A stretch of 64,000 nt of DNA from Diaphorobacter aerolatus (GCF_014489535.1 NZ_CP060783.1:372001-436000); one strand, 5' to 3'. Counted from the first letter of the stretch, positions 37,179 to 52,699 are shown. Program-made: numbers and translations. Notes: a model not told the origin generated them from the sequence alone.

Positions 37179-38380
37179 TCAGGTTCGGGATTGGATGAAC
37201 TTCACGATGCGTTCGGCGGCTTCGCGGCATTCGGCAGTTTCGGCCACCAGCGCCATGCGCACACGCTGCGCGCCTGGGTTGATGCCGTTCGCCTCGCGGG
37301 CCAGATAGCTACCGGGCAATACCGTCACATTGTATTGAGCCAGAAGCGCCTTTGCGAACTCGGTGTCGCTCATGCCCAGCGATTGCGGCACACCGGCCCA
37401 CAGATAAAAGCTCGCATCGGGCAGCGCGACATCCATCACCTTGGCTAGCATCGGGGTGATTTCGGCGAATTTCTGGCGATAGAGGGCGCGGTTCTCCACC
37501 ACGTGCTGCTCGTCGTTCCAGGCCGCAATGCTGGCCTGCTGGATCGTCGGGCTCATCGCGCCACCGTGGTAGGTGCGATACAGCAGGAAGGACTTGATCA
37601 ACTCCGCATCCCCTGCGACAAAGCCGCTGCGCATACCCGGCACGTTGCTGCGCTTGGACAGGCTGGTGAACATCATCAGCCGCTTGAAGTCGGTGCGGCC
37701 CAGCCGCGTGGCGGCTTCAAGGCCGCCGAGCGGCGCCTCGTCGCGGAAGTAGATTTCGCTGTAGCACTCGTCGGAGGCGATCACGAAACCATATTTGTCG
37801 GACAGGGCGAACAGCTTTTCCCATTCGGACAGCGGCATCACCGCACCGGTCGGATTGCCGGGCGAGCACACGAAGATGAGTTGCGTGCGCTTCCAGACCT
37901 CGTCGGGAACGCTGTCCCAATCGACCGCGAAATTGCGCTCTGCGACGCTGGGCGCGAAATACGGCTGGGCGCCCGAGAGCAGCGCCGCCCCTTCGTAGAT
38001 CTGATAGAACGGGTTCGGGCAGACCACGGTCGCGCCGGGCTTGCCCGGGTCGATGACGGTCTGCGCAAACGCAAACAGCGCCTCGCGCGAACCGTTCACC
38101 GGCAGAAGCTGGGTGGCGGGATGGACCTTGACACCATAGCGGCGCTCAAGCCATGCCGCGCAGGCTTCACGAAGCCTGATGTCCCCGGCCGTCGCGGGTA
38201 GGCGGCGAGACCATCCATACTGCCCGCCAGCGCATTCTTGATGAGCTCGGGCGTGGGATGTTTGGGCTCCCCGATGCCCAGGCTGATCGCGCGGTGTTCG
38301 GGTGCCGGTGTGACCCCGGCAAAGAGTTCGCGCAGACGCTCGAATGGATAAGGCTGCAAAAGTGAGAGCAGGGGATTCAT
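37179..38380 (-). CDS. dapC: Succinyldiaminopimelate transaminase DapC, one frameshift
   Basis: PLP-dependent class I/II aminotransferase that makes N-succinyl-LL-diaminopimelate from glutamate. The PLP lysine is in FTSLSKRSNVPGMRSGF; SPGNPTG and IASDECYSE are also present. The G run 38196-38198 (C run on the coding strand) lacks one base. Restoring it gives LAAYPATAGDIRLREACAAW and 400 residues. It is the first gene of the minus-strand dap string. Confidence 0.88.
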
Positions 38381-38429
38381 GATTGCAATTATGGTGGAAG
38401 CCTGTGGCGCCGCAGGGCTTGCGTTGAAA

Positions 38430-39113
38430 TCACCCGCGCCGCGCTCGCGCACGTTCGAGCGCGGCGGCGATCATGGCTTTTTTTGGATCGACAGGCTGTG
38501 CTTGCGTCGAAGGCGGCAAGGATGCGCGGGGCTGCTCGGGGGTGGTGACTGTGGGCAGGCGGGATGGGCGCGCGACGTGGCGCACGTAGCGCTCGCGTGC
38601 ATGTTCGGCCTGCTGATCGCTCCATGCCGACCAGCCGGTCGCCGTGCCGCTCAGGTTCTCCAGGCCGATGCAGTCCACCGGGCACACGGGAATGCACAGC
38701 TCACAGCCCGTGCAGTGCTCGGCAATCACCGTGTGCATGCGCTTGTTCGCGCCGATGATGGCATCCGTCGGGCAGGCCTTGATGCACAGCGTGCAGCCAA
38801 TGCACCAGTCCTCATCGATCACCGCGAGCGTGAGCGGGCCTTCAAAACCATTTTCGGGATTGAGCGGTAGCACCGGTTTTCCGGTGATGCGCGACAAGCG
38901 GGCGATGCCTTCATCGCCTCCCGGAGGGCATTGGTTGATCGCGGCTTCGTCGGTCGCAATCGCGCGCGCATAAGCCGCGCAGTCGGGATAGCCGCAGCGC
39001 GTGCATTGCGTTTGCGGCAGGGCCGCATCAATGACAACGGCCAACCCCTCGAGAGGGTTGGCCGCGTGGCTGATGGAGGTGTTTCCAGTCAAAGGGGCGC
39101 GCTGCTCGGGCAT
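38430..39113 (-). CDS. RnfB/RsxB-like ferredoxin without a membrane helix
   Basis: A 227-residue iron-sulfur protein. The N-terminal Fe-S domain has [13 protein letters not shown] and a further cysteine at NQCPPGG, the four-cysteine pattern of RnfB. Two 4Fe-4S ferredoxin motifs follow: [14 protein letters not shown] and [14 protein letters not shown]. The N-terminal helix of true RnfB is missing and no other rnf genes are nearby, so this is probably a free electron carrier. The tail is Pro/Ala/Arg-rich. Confidence 0.8.
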   Translation of the reverse strand: MPEQRAPLTGNTSISHAANPLEGLAVVIDAALPQTQCTRCGYPDCAAYARAIATDEAAINQCPPGGDEGIARLSRITGKPVLPLNPENGFEGPLTLAVIDEDWCIGCTLCIKACPTDAIIGANKRMHTVIAEHCTGCELCIPVCPVDCIGLENLSGTATGWSAWSDQQAEHARERYVRHVARPSRLPTVTTPEQPRASLPPSTQAQPVDPKKAMIAAALERARARRG

Positions 39114-39131
39114 GCCCGATGTTATGCCGGA

Positions 39132-40439
39132 TCAGGCTGCCTGACGGTTTGCAGGGGTAGCTGCCTGCTTGACTGCGGGCTGGTGGGCCAGCACGAAGTC
39201 ACGAACGCGCGGATACACCAGTTCGCGCCAGCGGCGACCGCTGAAGATGCCGTAGTGACCCGCGCCGGTGACCTCCATGTGCGAGCGGTCTTCCTTGGGA
39301 ATGCCGGTGCAGATGTCCTGTGCCGCTTCGGTCTGGCCGGAGCCGGAGATATCGTCCAGCTCGCCTTCCACGGTCAGCAGGGCGGTGGTCTTGATGTCCT
39401 GCGGGCGCACGCGCTCGAGCTGGCCATCGGGCGACTTCACATCCCAGGTGCCTTCGACGAGGCTGTATTTCTGGAACACGGTCTCGATGGTTTCGAGGTA
39501 GTAGTCGGCATCCATGTCGAGCACGGCGTTGTACTCGTCGTAGAACTTGCGATGCGCCTCGGCGCTGGCGTCGTCACCGCGCACCAGATCCTTGAAGTAG
39601 TCGTAGTGGCTCTTGGCATGGCGATCAGGATTCATCGCGACGAAACCGCTGTGCTGCATGAAACCGGGGTACACACGGCGACCCGCGCCCGGGAATTTCG
39701 ACGGCACGCGGTAGATCACGTTGTTCTCGAACCAGTCGATGCTGTGCTGCGTCGCGAGGTTGTTCACCGCCGTCGGCGAGCGGCGTGCATCGATCGGGCC
39801 GCCCATCATGGTCATCGTGAGTGGCGTCGTCTCGCCGCGCGAGGCCATCAGCGAAATCGCCGCGAGCACGGGAACCGTGGGCTGGCAGACGCTCATCACG
39901 TGGCAATTGCCGTAGCGGGCCTGCAGATGGCGGATGAAATCCTGCACGTAGTTCACATAGTCGTCGAGGTGGAATTCACCCTCGGACGTGGGAACCAGAC
40001 GGGCATTCTTCCAGTCGGTGATGTAGACCTTGTGTCCGCTGAGCATGGTTTTCACCGTGTCGCGCAGCAGCGTGGCGTAGTGACCGGACAACGGCGCGAC
40101 GATCAGCACCGCAGGCTGATTCTTGAGCGCGCTGAGCGTCGGCGGATCGTCCGAGAAACGCTTGAAGCGACGCAGTTCGCAAAACGGCTTGTCGAGCTCG
40201 ACGCGTTCGTGAATGGCGACTTCCACACCATCGACGTTGACCGTGGAAATGCCGAACTGCGGTTTTTCATAATCCTTGCCCAGGCGATACATCAGGTCGT
40301 AACCCGCGGCCATGCGGTGGGCCACGGTGGTCTGACTGAACGGGGTCTGGGGATTGCTGAACATTTTGGAAGCCACTTGCGCGAGTTCGGCAAACGGTTC
40401 CATCAAAGAGCGCTGTGCTTCGTAGAGGGTGTAGAGCAT
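39132..40439 (-). CDS. phaZ: Intracellular PHB depolymerase PhaZ
   Basis: Breaks down native PHB granules. The 435-residue alpha/beta-hydrolase has a cysteine in place of the usual serine nucleophile (SVCQPTVPVLAA), typical of PhaZ1-type enzymes. Candidate Asp is in VEGELDDIS and His in GAGHYGIFSG. The ATG at 40439 is used; the upstream frame is non-conserved. A promoter-like sequence with an operator-like palindrome lies just upstream. The gene is intact. Confidence 0.9.
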   Translation of the reverse strand: MLYTLYEAQRSLMEPFAELAQVASKMFSNPQTPFSQTTVAHRMAAGYDLMYRLGKDYEKPQFGISTVNVDGVEVAIHERVELDKPFCELRRFKRFSDDPPTLSALKNQPAVLIVAPLSGHYATLLRDTVKTMLSGHKVYITDWKNARLVPTSEGEFHLDDYVNYVQDFIRHLQARYGNCHVMSVCQPTVPVLAAISLMASRGETTPLTMTMMGGPIDARRSPTAVNNLATQHSIDWFENNVIYRVPSKFPGAGRRVYPGFMQHSGFVAMNPDRHAKSHYDYFKDLVRGDDASAEAHRKFYDEYNAVLDMDADYYLETIETVFQKYSLVEGTWDVKSPDGQLERVRPQDIKTTALLTVEGELDDISGSGQTEAAQDICTGIPKEDRSHMEVTGAGHYGIFSGRRWRELVYPRVRDFVLAHQPAVKQAATPANRQAA

Positions 40440-40462
40440 CAGTGAGTCTATTTGGAGTAATG

Positions 40463-40501
40463 TTGCAGTGCAATATAACAGCGGATTTGCCGGATTGTCA
40501 G
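40463..40501 (-). promoter_or_regulatory. Candidate phaZ promoter with overlapping palindrome
   Basis: Read on the minus strand: a -35-like CTGACA (40501-40496), an 18-base spacer, a -10-like TATATT (40477-40472), then the palindrome TTGCA-G-TGCAA (40473-40463). The palindrome touches the -10 box and lies 24 bases before the phaZ start, a place where a repressor could act. A second small palindrome, ATCTGCAGAT, is at 40563-40572. TGC/GCA-type sites recall binding by the PHB regulator PhaR, but that link is inference. Confidence 0.45.
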
Positions 40502-40659
40502 ACAGTGAAATCACCTACTCGCCGTCGGAGTTCAGCTTCTCAGAGGGGCCGGATCACATCTGATCTGCAGATACATTGCAAACATTTGTTATAAAACGAC
40601 ACTACCGGATAAAACTCTGCGTCGAATCGGTTACGAAAGCACCGAGTTTTTCGCCAATC

Positions 40660-41756
40660 TCAAAGGTTTTGCACCGGCACGTTCACCAAAAGCCACGCCT
40701 CGAACGCCTCTCTTGAGCTATTGCGCAGCGCACGGCGGAAAACCGCCTTGTCACCGAGATAGAGGCAGTGGCGGATCACCGTGTACGGGTTGAAGCTGCT
40801 GCCGGGGTTTTGCTCGTCGAAGAACTGCTTATAGCGTTTGACCACGGCGATGTTCTCGCGCATCAGGGCGTTGAAGCGCGAGCGCGTGATGCTCGGCACC
40901 CAGTCGCGCACGTCTTCCACGAACAGGTCCACCTTGTGTGGATCGAATTCGAAGTCCTTGAAGAAATGCTGCGCGATCTTCAGGAACGTGAAGGCGTTGA
41001 GTTCGCTGCCCATGGCCACAGCCTGCCGACGGCTGTCGTCGCCGGTCTCCGGATCTTCCGGATTGGCGGTCTCGTCCACGGCGCGCAGCAGCTCGGCATC
41101 GGTGGCATCGCGAATCTGCCGGAATTCGCGGTCGGCCAGCTCAAACAATGCCGAGAGCACATTGATGCGGCGCTTGAGTTCGGCGGGAATCGACTTCTTG
41201 TACTTGATCTTGTGGTCCAGCACGCTCCAGGAATCCTGAATGATGGTGCGCACCTGTAGCTCGAACGGAATGTGCGCATAGGCCACGTTTTCCGGCAGCG
41301 CGGCCTGCTGCGCGTTGAGGCGCAGATCAAGGTGAAGGCCTTTGTAGCCAAACGAGGCCTCGGTGCTTTCCACGGCGCTGACCTTGTCGGTCACGTCGAT
41401 CACGTCGAAATACCGGCTGACGATCTCAGCGACCTTTTCCAGTTCATCCTCGTACAGGCAGACCACGCGCAGGCCCACCAGATCGGTGATGTAGTGCTGG
41501 ATTTCATAGTGCAGGCCCGCTTCCTCCAGCGTCGCCCGGTACTTGCGCGAGAACTTGCGCAGGCATTCCTCGCGGTCCTTGACGCGCCCCTCGACCTTGG
41601 AAATCTCGATGCGCTCCCCTTGGCGAGCACCGACTGCAAGAGCGCGATGTAGAACGCACAGGCGTGTTCGAGCACCGGCAATTCCTGCCCGTAATACCGG
41701 TGGAACGCGTGTTCCTCGGGCAATAGATCGTTTTCTGTGGGCAAGAAGCTGGGCAT
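40660..41756 (-). CDS. Single-domain RelA/SpoT-type alarmone synthetase, one frameshift
   Basis: Protein of about 365 residues with a (p)ppGpp synthetase domain and no HD hydrolase domain. Expected catalytic landmarks are present: the basic GRVK segment, YITDLVGLRVVCLYEDEL, GYKGLHLDLRL and FELQVRTIIQDSWSVLDHKI. The C run 41616-41619 (G run on the coding strand) lacks one base; restoring it gives SVLAKGERIEISKVEGRVK. The C-terminal 150 residues are helical and not assigned. Start ATG 41756. Confidence 0.75.
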
Positions 41757-41817
41757 GCGCAATACATCCGGAAATTCAGGTCTGCCGTGGCATGAACCAA
41801 TGGCGTGGGGCTCAAGT

Positions 41818-42863
41818 CTACCCAGCCATGGCCGCCGCGTCTGCTCGTGACGTGGAAGCGCCGGGCGGGGTTCGCGCAATCTGCATGACCTCGCGCGCGG
41901 GCAGCGCTTTCAGCCGATGATCGCTCCACACCTGACGCCAGCGACGCGCTCCGGGCAACCCGTTGCGCAGGCCCAGCATGTGGCGCGCAATCGAGTACCA
42001 GTGCGTGCCGTGGCTTGCGGCCTCGGACTCCATGTAGTCGACCATGCGTTCCTCGACCCGCTCCCGCGTGAGGCCATTGGCCGCATCGCCGAAGAAAACC
42101 TCGTCCCAGCGCGCCAGCCACCACGGGTTGTGATACGCCTCGCGCCCGACCATCACGCCATCGAGCGACTGCAATTGCGCGAGCACCGCGTCATCCGCCA
42201 CGAAGCCGCCGTTGATGGCAAATGTGAGATGCGGAAAATCGCGCTTCAACTGCGCCACGACGTCATATCGCAGCGGTGGAATCTCGCGGTTCTCCTTCGG
42301 TGACAGGCCCTTGAGCCAGGCATTGCGCGCATGGGCAATGAATACCGTGCAGCCCGCGTCCGCCACCGTGCCGACGAAATCGCGCACAAAGCCATATTCC
42401 TCGCCCTTGTCGATGCCGATACGGTGTTTCACGGTCACGGGCACGTTCGTCACCACGTCCACCATCGCCTTCACGCAATCGGCCACCAGTTGCGGCTCAT
42501 TCATCAGGCACGCCCCGAACGCGCCGCGCTGCACGCGTTCGCTCGGGCAACCGCAATTGAGATTGATCTCGTCATAACCCCATTGCTCACCGAGCCTGGC
42601 GCTGTGCGCAAGATCAGCGGGCTCGCTGCCCCGAGCTGCAGCGCAACCGGATGCTCTTCGACGCCAAACCGCAGGTGCCGCTCGACGTCGCCATGCACCA
42701 GCGCACCCGTGGTCACCATCTCGGTGTAGAGCAGCGCATGGCGGCTCAGCAGCCGATGCAGATGGCGGCAATGACGATCAGTCCAGTCCATCATCGGGGC
42801 GACGGACATGCGCCACGGGCTGAAGCGCGATGGATTCGAAAGGGTTGGTGCGTCGGTGTGCAT
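41818..42863 (-). CDS. dusA: tRNA-dihydrouridine synthase DusA, one frameshift
   Basis: FMN enzyme that reduces uridine in the tRNA D-loop. SVAPMMDWTDRHCR starts the TIM barrel; YDEINLNCGCPSERVQ holds the active-site cysteine; FIAHARNAWLKGLSPKENRE and GVMVGREAYHNPW are DusA-type motifs. The C run 42629-42632 lacks one base; restoring it gives VALQLGGSEPADLAHSA and a protein of about 348 residues. It starts at 42863, nine bases after the acyl-CoA ligase. Confidence 0.88.
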
Positions 42864-42872
42864 GCGGTGCGT

Positions 42873-44730
42873 TCAGCGTCCTGCTGCGGGTTTCTGGTAC
42901 AGGCCGTCAATGGCCTCGCCGTAGTAGGCCATCAAATTGTTGCGCTTGAGCTTGAGCGTTGGCGTCATGAAGGCGTTTTCGATGGTCCACGTTTCGCGGG
43001 TCAGGTGGATTGCGCGTGGCACGGCGTAGCGCGCGAAGCTGGTGGTCTGCCTGGCGATGCGCGTGAGCGCGGCTTGCTCGACTTCGGACTTGCTCAGGTT
43101 GGCCGGGTCTTCGGGGTCGAGATTCAGTTCTTGCGCGAGCTTGCGCCATTCCTCTTCATTGATCGACGCAACGCAGGCGATGAAGGGGCGGTTCTCGCCC
43201 ACCACAAAGGCCTGTGCGAAAAGCGGATCGCCGGTGATGGCCATTTCCAGATCGCCCGGGGGCACCTTTTCGCCGGTCGAGGTGACGATGATTTCCTTGA
43301 TGCGGCCCAGAATGCGGATGCGATCGCCGTCCACCAGTTCAGCCTGATCGCCGGTGCCAAGCCAGCCGTCTGGCGAGAGAATGCGCGCCGTGTCCTCCGG
43401 GCGTTTCCAGTAGCCCTTCATCACGATGGGGCCGCGCACTTGCAGTTCGCGATTTTCGCCGATGCGCACCTCGACGCCGGGCAGCGGACGTCCGACGGTG
43501 GAGGGGTCATTGTCGGTCAGCGTGTTGACGGACACGACCGGCGTGGTCTCCGTCATTCCGTAGCCCTGGATCAGCGGCAGTCCAAGGCCCAGAAAGCACT
43601 TGGCGATGCCGGGAGAGAGCGGGGCGCCGCCGCTCACGGCAACGCGCACGCGGCCACCGAATTTCTCAAGCAAGGGCTTGGCCACGAGCGCGCGCAGAAG
43701 CGGCCAGGGAGTATGCGCATCCAGCCACCGTTGTTCTTGTGGTCCGCATCGTCCTTGGGCGCGGGCAGTCCTTGTCCGGCGCAAAAACGCGTCCAGCCGA
43801 CGGATTGCGCGGCCTGAAAGAGTTGCATCTTGAAGCTGGAGGCCGACAACACCTCGAGCAGCTTGGCATGCACGCGCTCATAGATGCGCGGCACCGACAC
43901 CAGAATCGTCGGCTTAACGATCATCAGGTCCTGCGCGATCAACGCGACCGAACGCGCGTAGGCCACGCAGCTTCCCGAGGCAATGGGGAGGTAATAGCCA
44001 CCGGTGCGCTCGAAGGTGTGGGACAGCGGCAGAAAAGACAGAAACACATCGGACGCCACTGGCGAGATGCGCTGCATCACCGCCTTCACGTCGGCGATCA
44101 CATTGGCGTGCGTGAGCATCACGCCCTTGGGTTTGCCGGTCGTGCCGCTGGTGTAGACGATGGCTGCCAGATCATCGGGAGCAGGGGGCGGAGGCAGTAA
44201 TTGGTCTGCGGGGGCGTGCGCCACCCATTCGATCAGCGGCGCTACGGGAATCTGGTGCGAGCGTTTGTCACCGGCGGCGGGCAGCGCCTCGCCTTCGGCA
44301 ATGATGACCCCGCGCAGATGGGGAAATCCTCGCATACGTCGGCAATGTTCTGCCATTGCTTGCTGTCGGTCAGCACCAGCAGCGCGACTTCGGCGTCGTT
44401 GAGGATGTAGGCGATGCTGCCCGGGTTGTCGATGGCGTGCAGCGGCACGGGAACGCAGCCGGTGGCCATGACGGCCTGATCGATGCACATTGCGTTCAGC
44501 CCGTTTGGCAGAAGAATGGCGACATGGGCCTTTTCCGGCAGGCCGGTTTCCGCGAGTGCGCGCGAATATCGGGCGATTTCGGTTTCCGCTTCGCGCCAGG
44601 TCAGGCTTTTCCAGTCACCATGCGCGTCGCACTGGCGATAGGCCTCCGCGTTGGGGGTGAGGCGCGCGCGCGTGGCGAGCAATGCTGGAAGGGTATGGAC
44701 GTCTTGTAGTTCGGTGACAGGCGAATTCAT
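42873..44730 (-). CDS. Long-chain acyl-CoA synthetase (AMP-binding), two frameshifts
   Basis: Activates fatty or related acids to CoA esters through an acyl-AMP. The P-loop is IVYTSGTTGKPKGVMLTHAN; later motifs are GYGMTETTPVVS, GWLGTGDQAE and the GRIKEIIVTSTGEKV hinge. Two bases are missing: in the G run 44320-44323 (restored: CEDFPHLRGVIIAEG) and near 43730 (restored: NNRWLDAHTPWPLLRAL). The repaired protein has about 619 residues. The exact acid is unknown. Confidence 0.85.
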
Positions 44731-44853
44731 GCGGCAACCAGTAGGGGAGACGGTGGCCCGCATGCGACGAGTATGTCGATCTGCACACGGGCATCTAAAC
44801 CGGCCATCTTACCCATTGGCGGGAAAACCCGAAGCCCGGCATGTCACGCGAGT

Positions 44854-45489
44854 TCAGCCCGCCGCGTTCAGGCCCTCGGCAAAATGGCTTTGCATGGCCT
44901 TGCGCGCCGCTTCGGCGTCACGCGCATCGAAAGCCGCCATCAGCGAGGCGTGCTCGGCGAGCGAATCTGCAATCCGCCCCGATTTGAGCAGCGAATTGTG
45001 GCGGCTGAGCTTCATCACCCGGCGAAGGTCCTGCACCATCTGGAACAGCCATTTGTTGCTCGTGGCCTCAAGGATGCGCATGTGAAACTGCTCGTTGATG
45101 CCGAAGAATTTTTTGCGGTCAAGCGTCGCCTGTTCCAGTTCGGCGTGCAGCGCATGCAGCTCGGCGCGTTGCAAATCGCTGGCAAATTCGGCCACCCACG
45201 CGGCGGCATCGCTCTCGAGCAGCGCGAGCAGGTGGTAGACCTGCTTCATGTCCTCATGCGTGACCTCGGTCACCCATGCGCCGCGCCGCACCTTCATGGT
45301 GATCAGTCCCTCCGACGCCAGCACCTTGAGCGCCTCGCGCAGTGGGGTGCGGCTGATGCCGAACTCCTCGGCGATCTTCGCCTCGTCAATCCAGCTTCCG
45401 GGCGCCAGTTCGTCAGAGAAGATGCGCTGGCGCAGCAGCTCGGCGACTTCTTCATACAGCGCGCGGGGAGAAAGGGTGGCAATGCTCAT
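44854..45489 (-). CDS. GntR-family regulator (FadR/FCD subfamily)
   Basis: Intact 211-residue repressor or activator. The winged-helix part contains IAEEFGISRTPLREALKVL and SEGLITMKVRRGAWV; a helical FCD effector domain follows. It is divergent from the methylmalonyl-CoA mutase gene. The shared 358-base gap carries an 18-bp palindrome, so control of the propionyl-CoA genes is likely. The effector is unknown; propionyl- or methylmalonyl-CoA-linked acids are guesses. Confidence 0.85.
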   Translation of the reverse strand: MSIATLSPRALYEEVAELLRQRIFSDELAPGSWIDEAKIAEEFGISRTPLREALKVLASEGLITMKVRRGAWVTEVTHEDMKQVYHLLALLESDAAAWVAEFASDLQRAELHALHAELEQATLDRKKFFGINEQFHMRILEATSNKWLFQMVQDLRRVMKLSRHNSLLKSGRIADSLAEHASLMAAFDARDAEAARKAMQSHFAEGLNAAG

Positions 45490-45641
45490 AGGTAAGGGTC
45501 GCGGAAGTCAATCAAGGCAATGCACTCGCAAGAAAGCTGTAACGCAGGGGGGCAGGAAGCGATGCCACAGTTGCCGCACGAAAATGCTCGACTGCGGGTG
45601 ATCAGCTTCGCGTTGTCATCGGTAACTCACAACTCGCTAAA

Positions 45642-45659
45642 ATTGACGTATACGTCAAT
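45642..45659. promoter_or_regulatory. Probable GntR operator, 18-bp perfect palindrome
   Basis: ATTGACGTA followed by TACGTCAAT. The GTATAC centre suits FadR-subfamily sites. It lies 152 bases from the gntR start and 188 from the mutase start, in the 45490-45847 gap. The rest of that gap is A+T-rich (about 45730-45800) and probably holds the mutase promoter; I see no gene in it. Confidence 0.65.
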
Positions 45660-45847
45660 GTGATGCTGACCATCCCGCATTGCATAAATCACGTAGGTGA
45701 CTAGCCAACGCTCCGAATTTCCTGCAAAGGCATGATAATTTACGCTGAATTCAAAATTTTGGATCAATAATTATGAATTCTATGCGTCTTTTTGCATAAT
45801 GAAATTTGACCCGAGCGCTCCACTTCTTTCAAAAGACCTCATCTGCC

Positions 45848-48011
<2,164 letters not shown>

Positions 48012-48015
<4 letters not shown>

Positions 48016-49028
48016 CTCCGGCGCAGTTGTTAGAAGGCATCCTGCACGGCTCTGCCGCAGTGCAGCGCCGCGCCATGGCCAAGGCGATCACGCTGCTCGA
48101 ATCGACCCGCGCCGATCACCGTGCTCAGGCCGATGAACTGCTCACCGCCATGCTGCCGCATACCGGCAAGTCGTTTCGACTGGGCATCAGCGGCGTGCCC
48201 GGAGTGGGCAAGTCGACCTTCATCGAAACGCTGGGACTGCACCTGGTTGCGCAGGGCATGAAGGTCGCGGTGTTGACCATCGATCCGTCTTCCACCGTGT
48301 CCGGCGGTTCGATTCTTGGCGACAAGACGCGCATGGAGCATTTGTCGGTCAACCCGAATGCCTACATCCGCCCGAGCCCGTCGAGCGGCACGCTCGGCGG
48401 CGTCGCAGAGAAGACGCGTGAGGCCATGCTGGTCTGCGAGGCCGCCGCTTATGACGTGGTGATCATCGAGACCGTCGGCGTGGGCCAGAGCGAGATCGCG
48501 GTGCATGGCATGACCGACATGTTCTGCGTGCTGCAATTGCCGAATGCGGGCGACGATCTTCAGGCCATCAAGAAGGGCGTGATGGAGTTGGCCGATCTCG
48601 TGGTCATCAACAAGGCCGACATCGACCCAAATGCGGCCACGCGCGCCCAGGCGCAGATCACGTCGAGCCTGCGCCTGCTCGCCATGCACGGCAACCCCGA
48701 TCACGCGCATCACAACGAGGCGCTGTGGCAGCCCAAGGTCGTGCAGATCAGCGCGCTCAAGGGCGACGGCGTCGAAGGCTTCTGGCATGCGGTGCAGGAG
48801 TTTCGCCGCCTGCAAACCGCCAACGGCAAGTTGCAGACGCGCCGCGAAAAACAGGCGCTCTCATGGATGTGGGAGCGCATCGACTTTGGCCTCAAGCAGG
48901 CCTTCCGCCATCACCCGCAGGTGCGCGAGCTGTTGCCGCGCATGCAGGCCGACGTGTCGGAGGGCCGGATCGCCGCATCGACGGCCGCAAGAACGCTGCT
49001 ACAGCTTGCCGCGCAGCAGGGCGAATGA
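48012..49028 (+). CDS. meaB: MeaB/ArgK GTPase, mutase chaperone
   Basis: G3E-type GTPase of 338 residues that guards and reloads methylmalonyl-CoA mutase with B12. It has P-loop [25 protein letters not shown] and NKAD. It starts with GTG inside the mutase stop. The gene is intact; this position directly after the mutase is typical. Confidence 0.92.
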
Positions 49029-49092
49029 GCGGCGCGACAAAACCATCAACACTCAACGCAAAACACCTAGCATTTCACTGAAAGAAGCGACC

Positions 49093-50624
49093 ATGCAAGA
49101 CATCCTTGAGCAACTGGAAAAAAAGCGCGAACTGGCGCGACTCGGAGGCGGGCAAACACGCATCGACGCCCAGCACAAGAAGGGAAAGCTCACCGCGCGG
49201 GAACGCATCGAACTGCTGCTGGACGACGGCACGTTTGAAGAGTGGGACATGTTCGTCGAACACCGGAACACCGATTTCGGCATGGAGAAAACCAAGATTC
49301 CCGGCGACGGCGTGGTCACCGGCTACGGCATGATCAACGGGCGTCTGGTGTTCGTGTTCAGCCAGGACTTCACGGTGTTCGGCGGCGCGCTGTCGGAGAC
49401 GCATGCCGAAAAGATCTGCAAGATCATGGACCAGGCGATGAAGGTCGGCGCTCCGGTGATCGGCCTGAACGACTCGGGCGGTGCGCGCATTCAGGAAGGC
49501 GTGGCCTCGCTTGGCGGATATGCCGACGTGTTCCAGAGGAACGTGATGGCCTCGGGCGTGATTCCGCAGATCTCGATGATCATGGGTCCTTGCGCGGGCG
49601 GTGCGGTGTACTCGCCTGCGATGACCGACTTCATCTTCATGGTCAAGGATTCGAGCTATATGTTCGTGACCGGCCCGAAGTCGTGAAGACCGTGACGCAC
49701 GAAGAGGTGACGGCCGAGGAACTCGGCGGTGCCATCACCCACACCACCAGGAGCGGTGTGGCCGACATGGCGTTCGAGAACGATGTCGAGGCACTGATGA
49801 TGCTGCGCCGTCTCTACAACTATCTGCCGCTCAACAACAAGGAAAAGCCGCCCGTTCGCCCGAGCCGCGATCCGGCAGACCGCGCCGACTTGAGCCTTGA
49901 CACGTTGGTGCCCGAAAACGCCAACAAGCCCTACGACATGAAGGAGCTGATCACCAAGACGGTGGACGACGGCGATTTCTTCGAGCTGCAGCCCGAGTAC
50001 GCCAAGAACATCATCATCGGCTTTGCGCGCATGGAAGGCCAGACCGTCGGCATCGTCGCCAACCAGCCGCTGGTGCTGGCCGGTTGCCTTGACATCAAGA
50101 GCTCGATCAAGGCCGCGCGCTTTGTGCGCTTCTGCGATGCGTTCAACATTCCGGTCGTCACCTTCGTGGACGTGCCCGGTTTCATGCCGGGCACCAGCCA
50201 GGAATACGGCGGCATCATCAAGCATGGCGCGAAGCTGCTCTACGCGTATGCCGAATGCACGGTGCCCAAGATCACCGTCATCACGCGCAAGGCCTACGGC
50301 GGCGCGTATGACGTGATGGCCTCCAAGCACCTGCGCGGCGACGTGAATCTGGCCTGGCCGCACGCCGAAATCGCCGTGATGGGTGCCAAGGGCGCCGTGG
50401 AAATCATCTTCCGCGAAGACAAGAACGACCCCGTCAAGCTCGCCAGGCGCGAGGCCGAATACAAGGAGCGGTTCGCCAACCCGTTCGTTGCAGGCGCGCG
50501 CGGCTTCATCGACGATGTGATCCTTCCCCACGAAACCCGCAAGCGTATTTGCCGCTCGCTCTCGATGCTCAAGAACAAGCAGATCGAGAATCCGTGGCGC
50601 AAGCACGGGAACATCCCGCTCTAA
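49093..50624 (+). CDS. pccB: Propionyl-CoA carboxylase beta subunit, one frameshift
   Basis: Carboxyltransferase that moves CO2 from biotin to propionyl-CoA. There are two crotonase-fold halves, with [14 protein letters not shown] and [12 protein letters not shown] in the first and [19 protein letters not shown] in the second. The C run 49674-49676 lacks one base; restoring it gives [19 protein letters not shown] and a 510-residue protein. It lies 64 bases after meaB and 27 before pccA. Confidence 0.92.
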
Positions 50625-50651
50625 GAAGAAATACGCACGGAGATTCCATTC

Positions 50652-52699
<2,048 letters not shown>

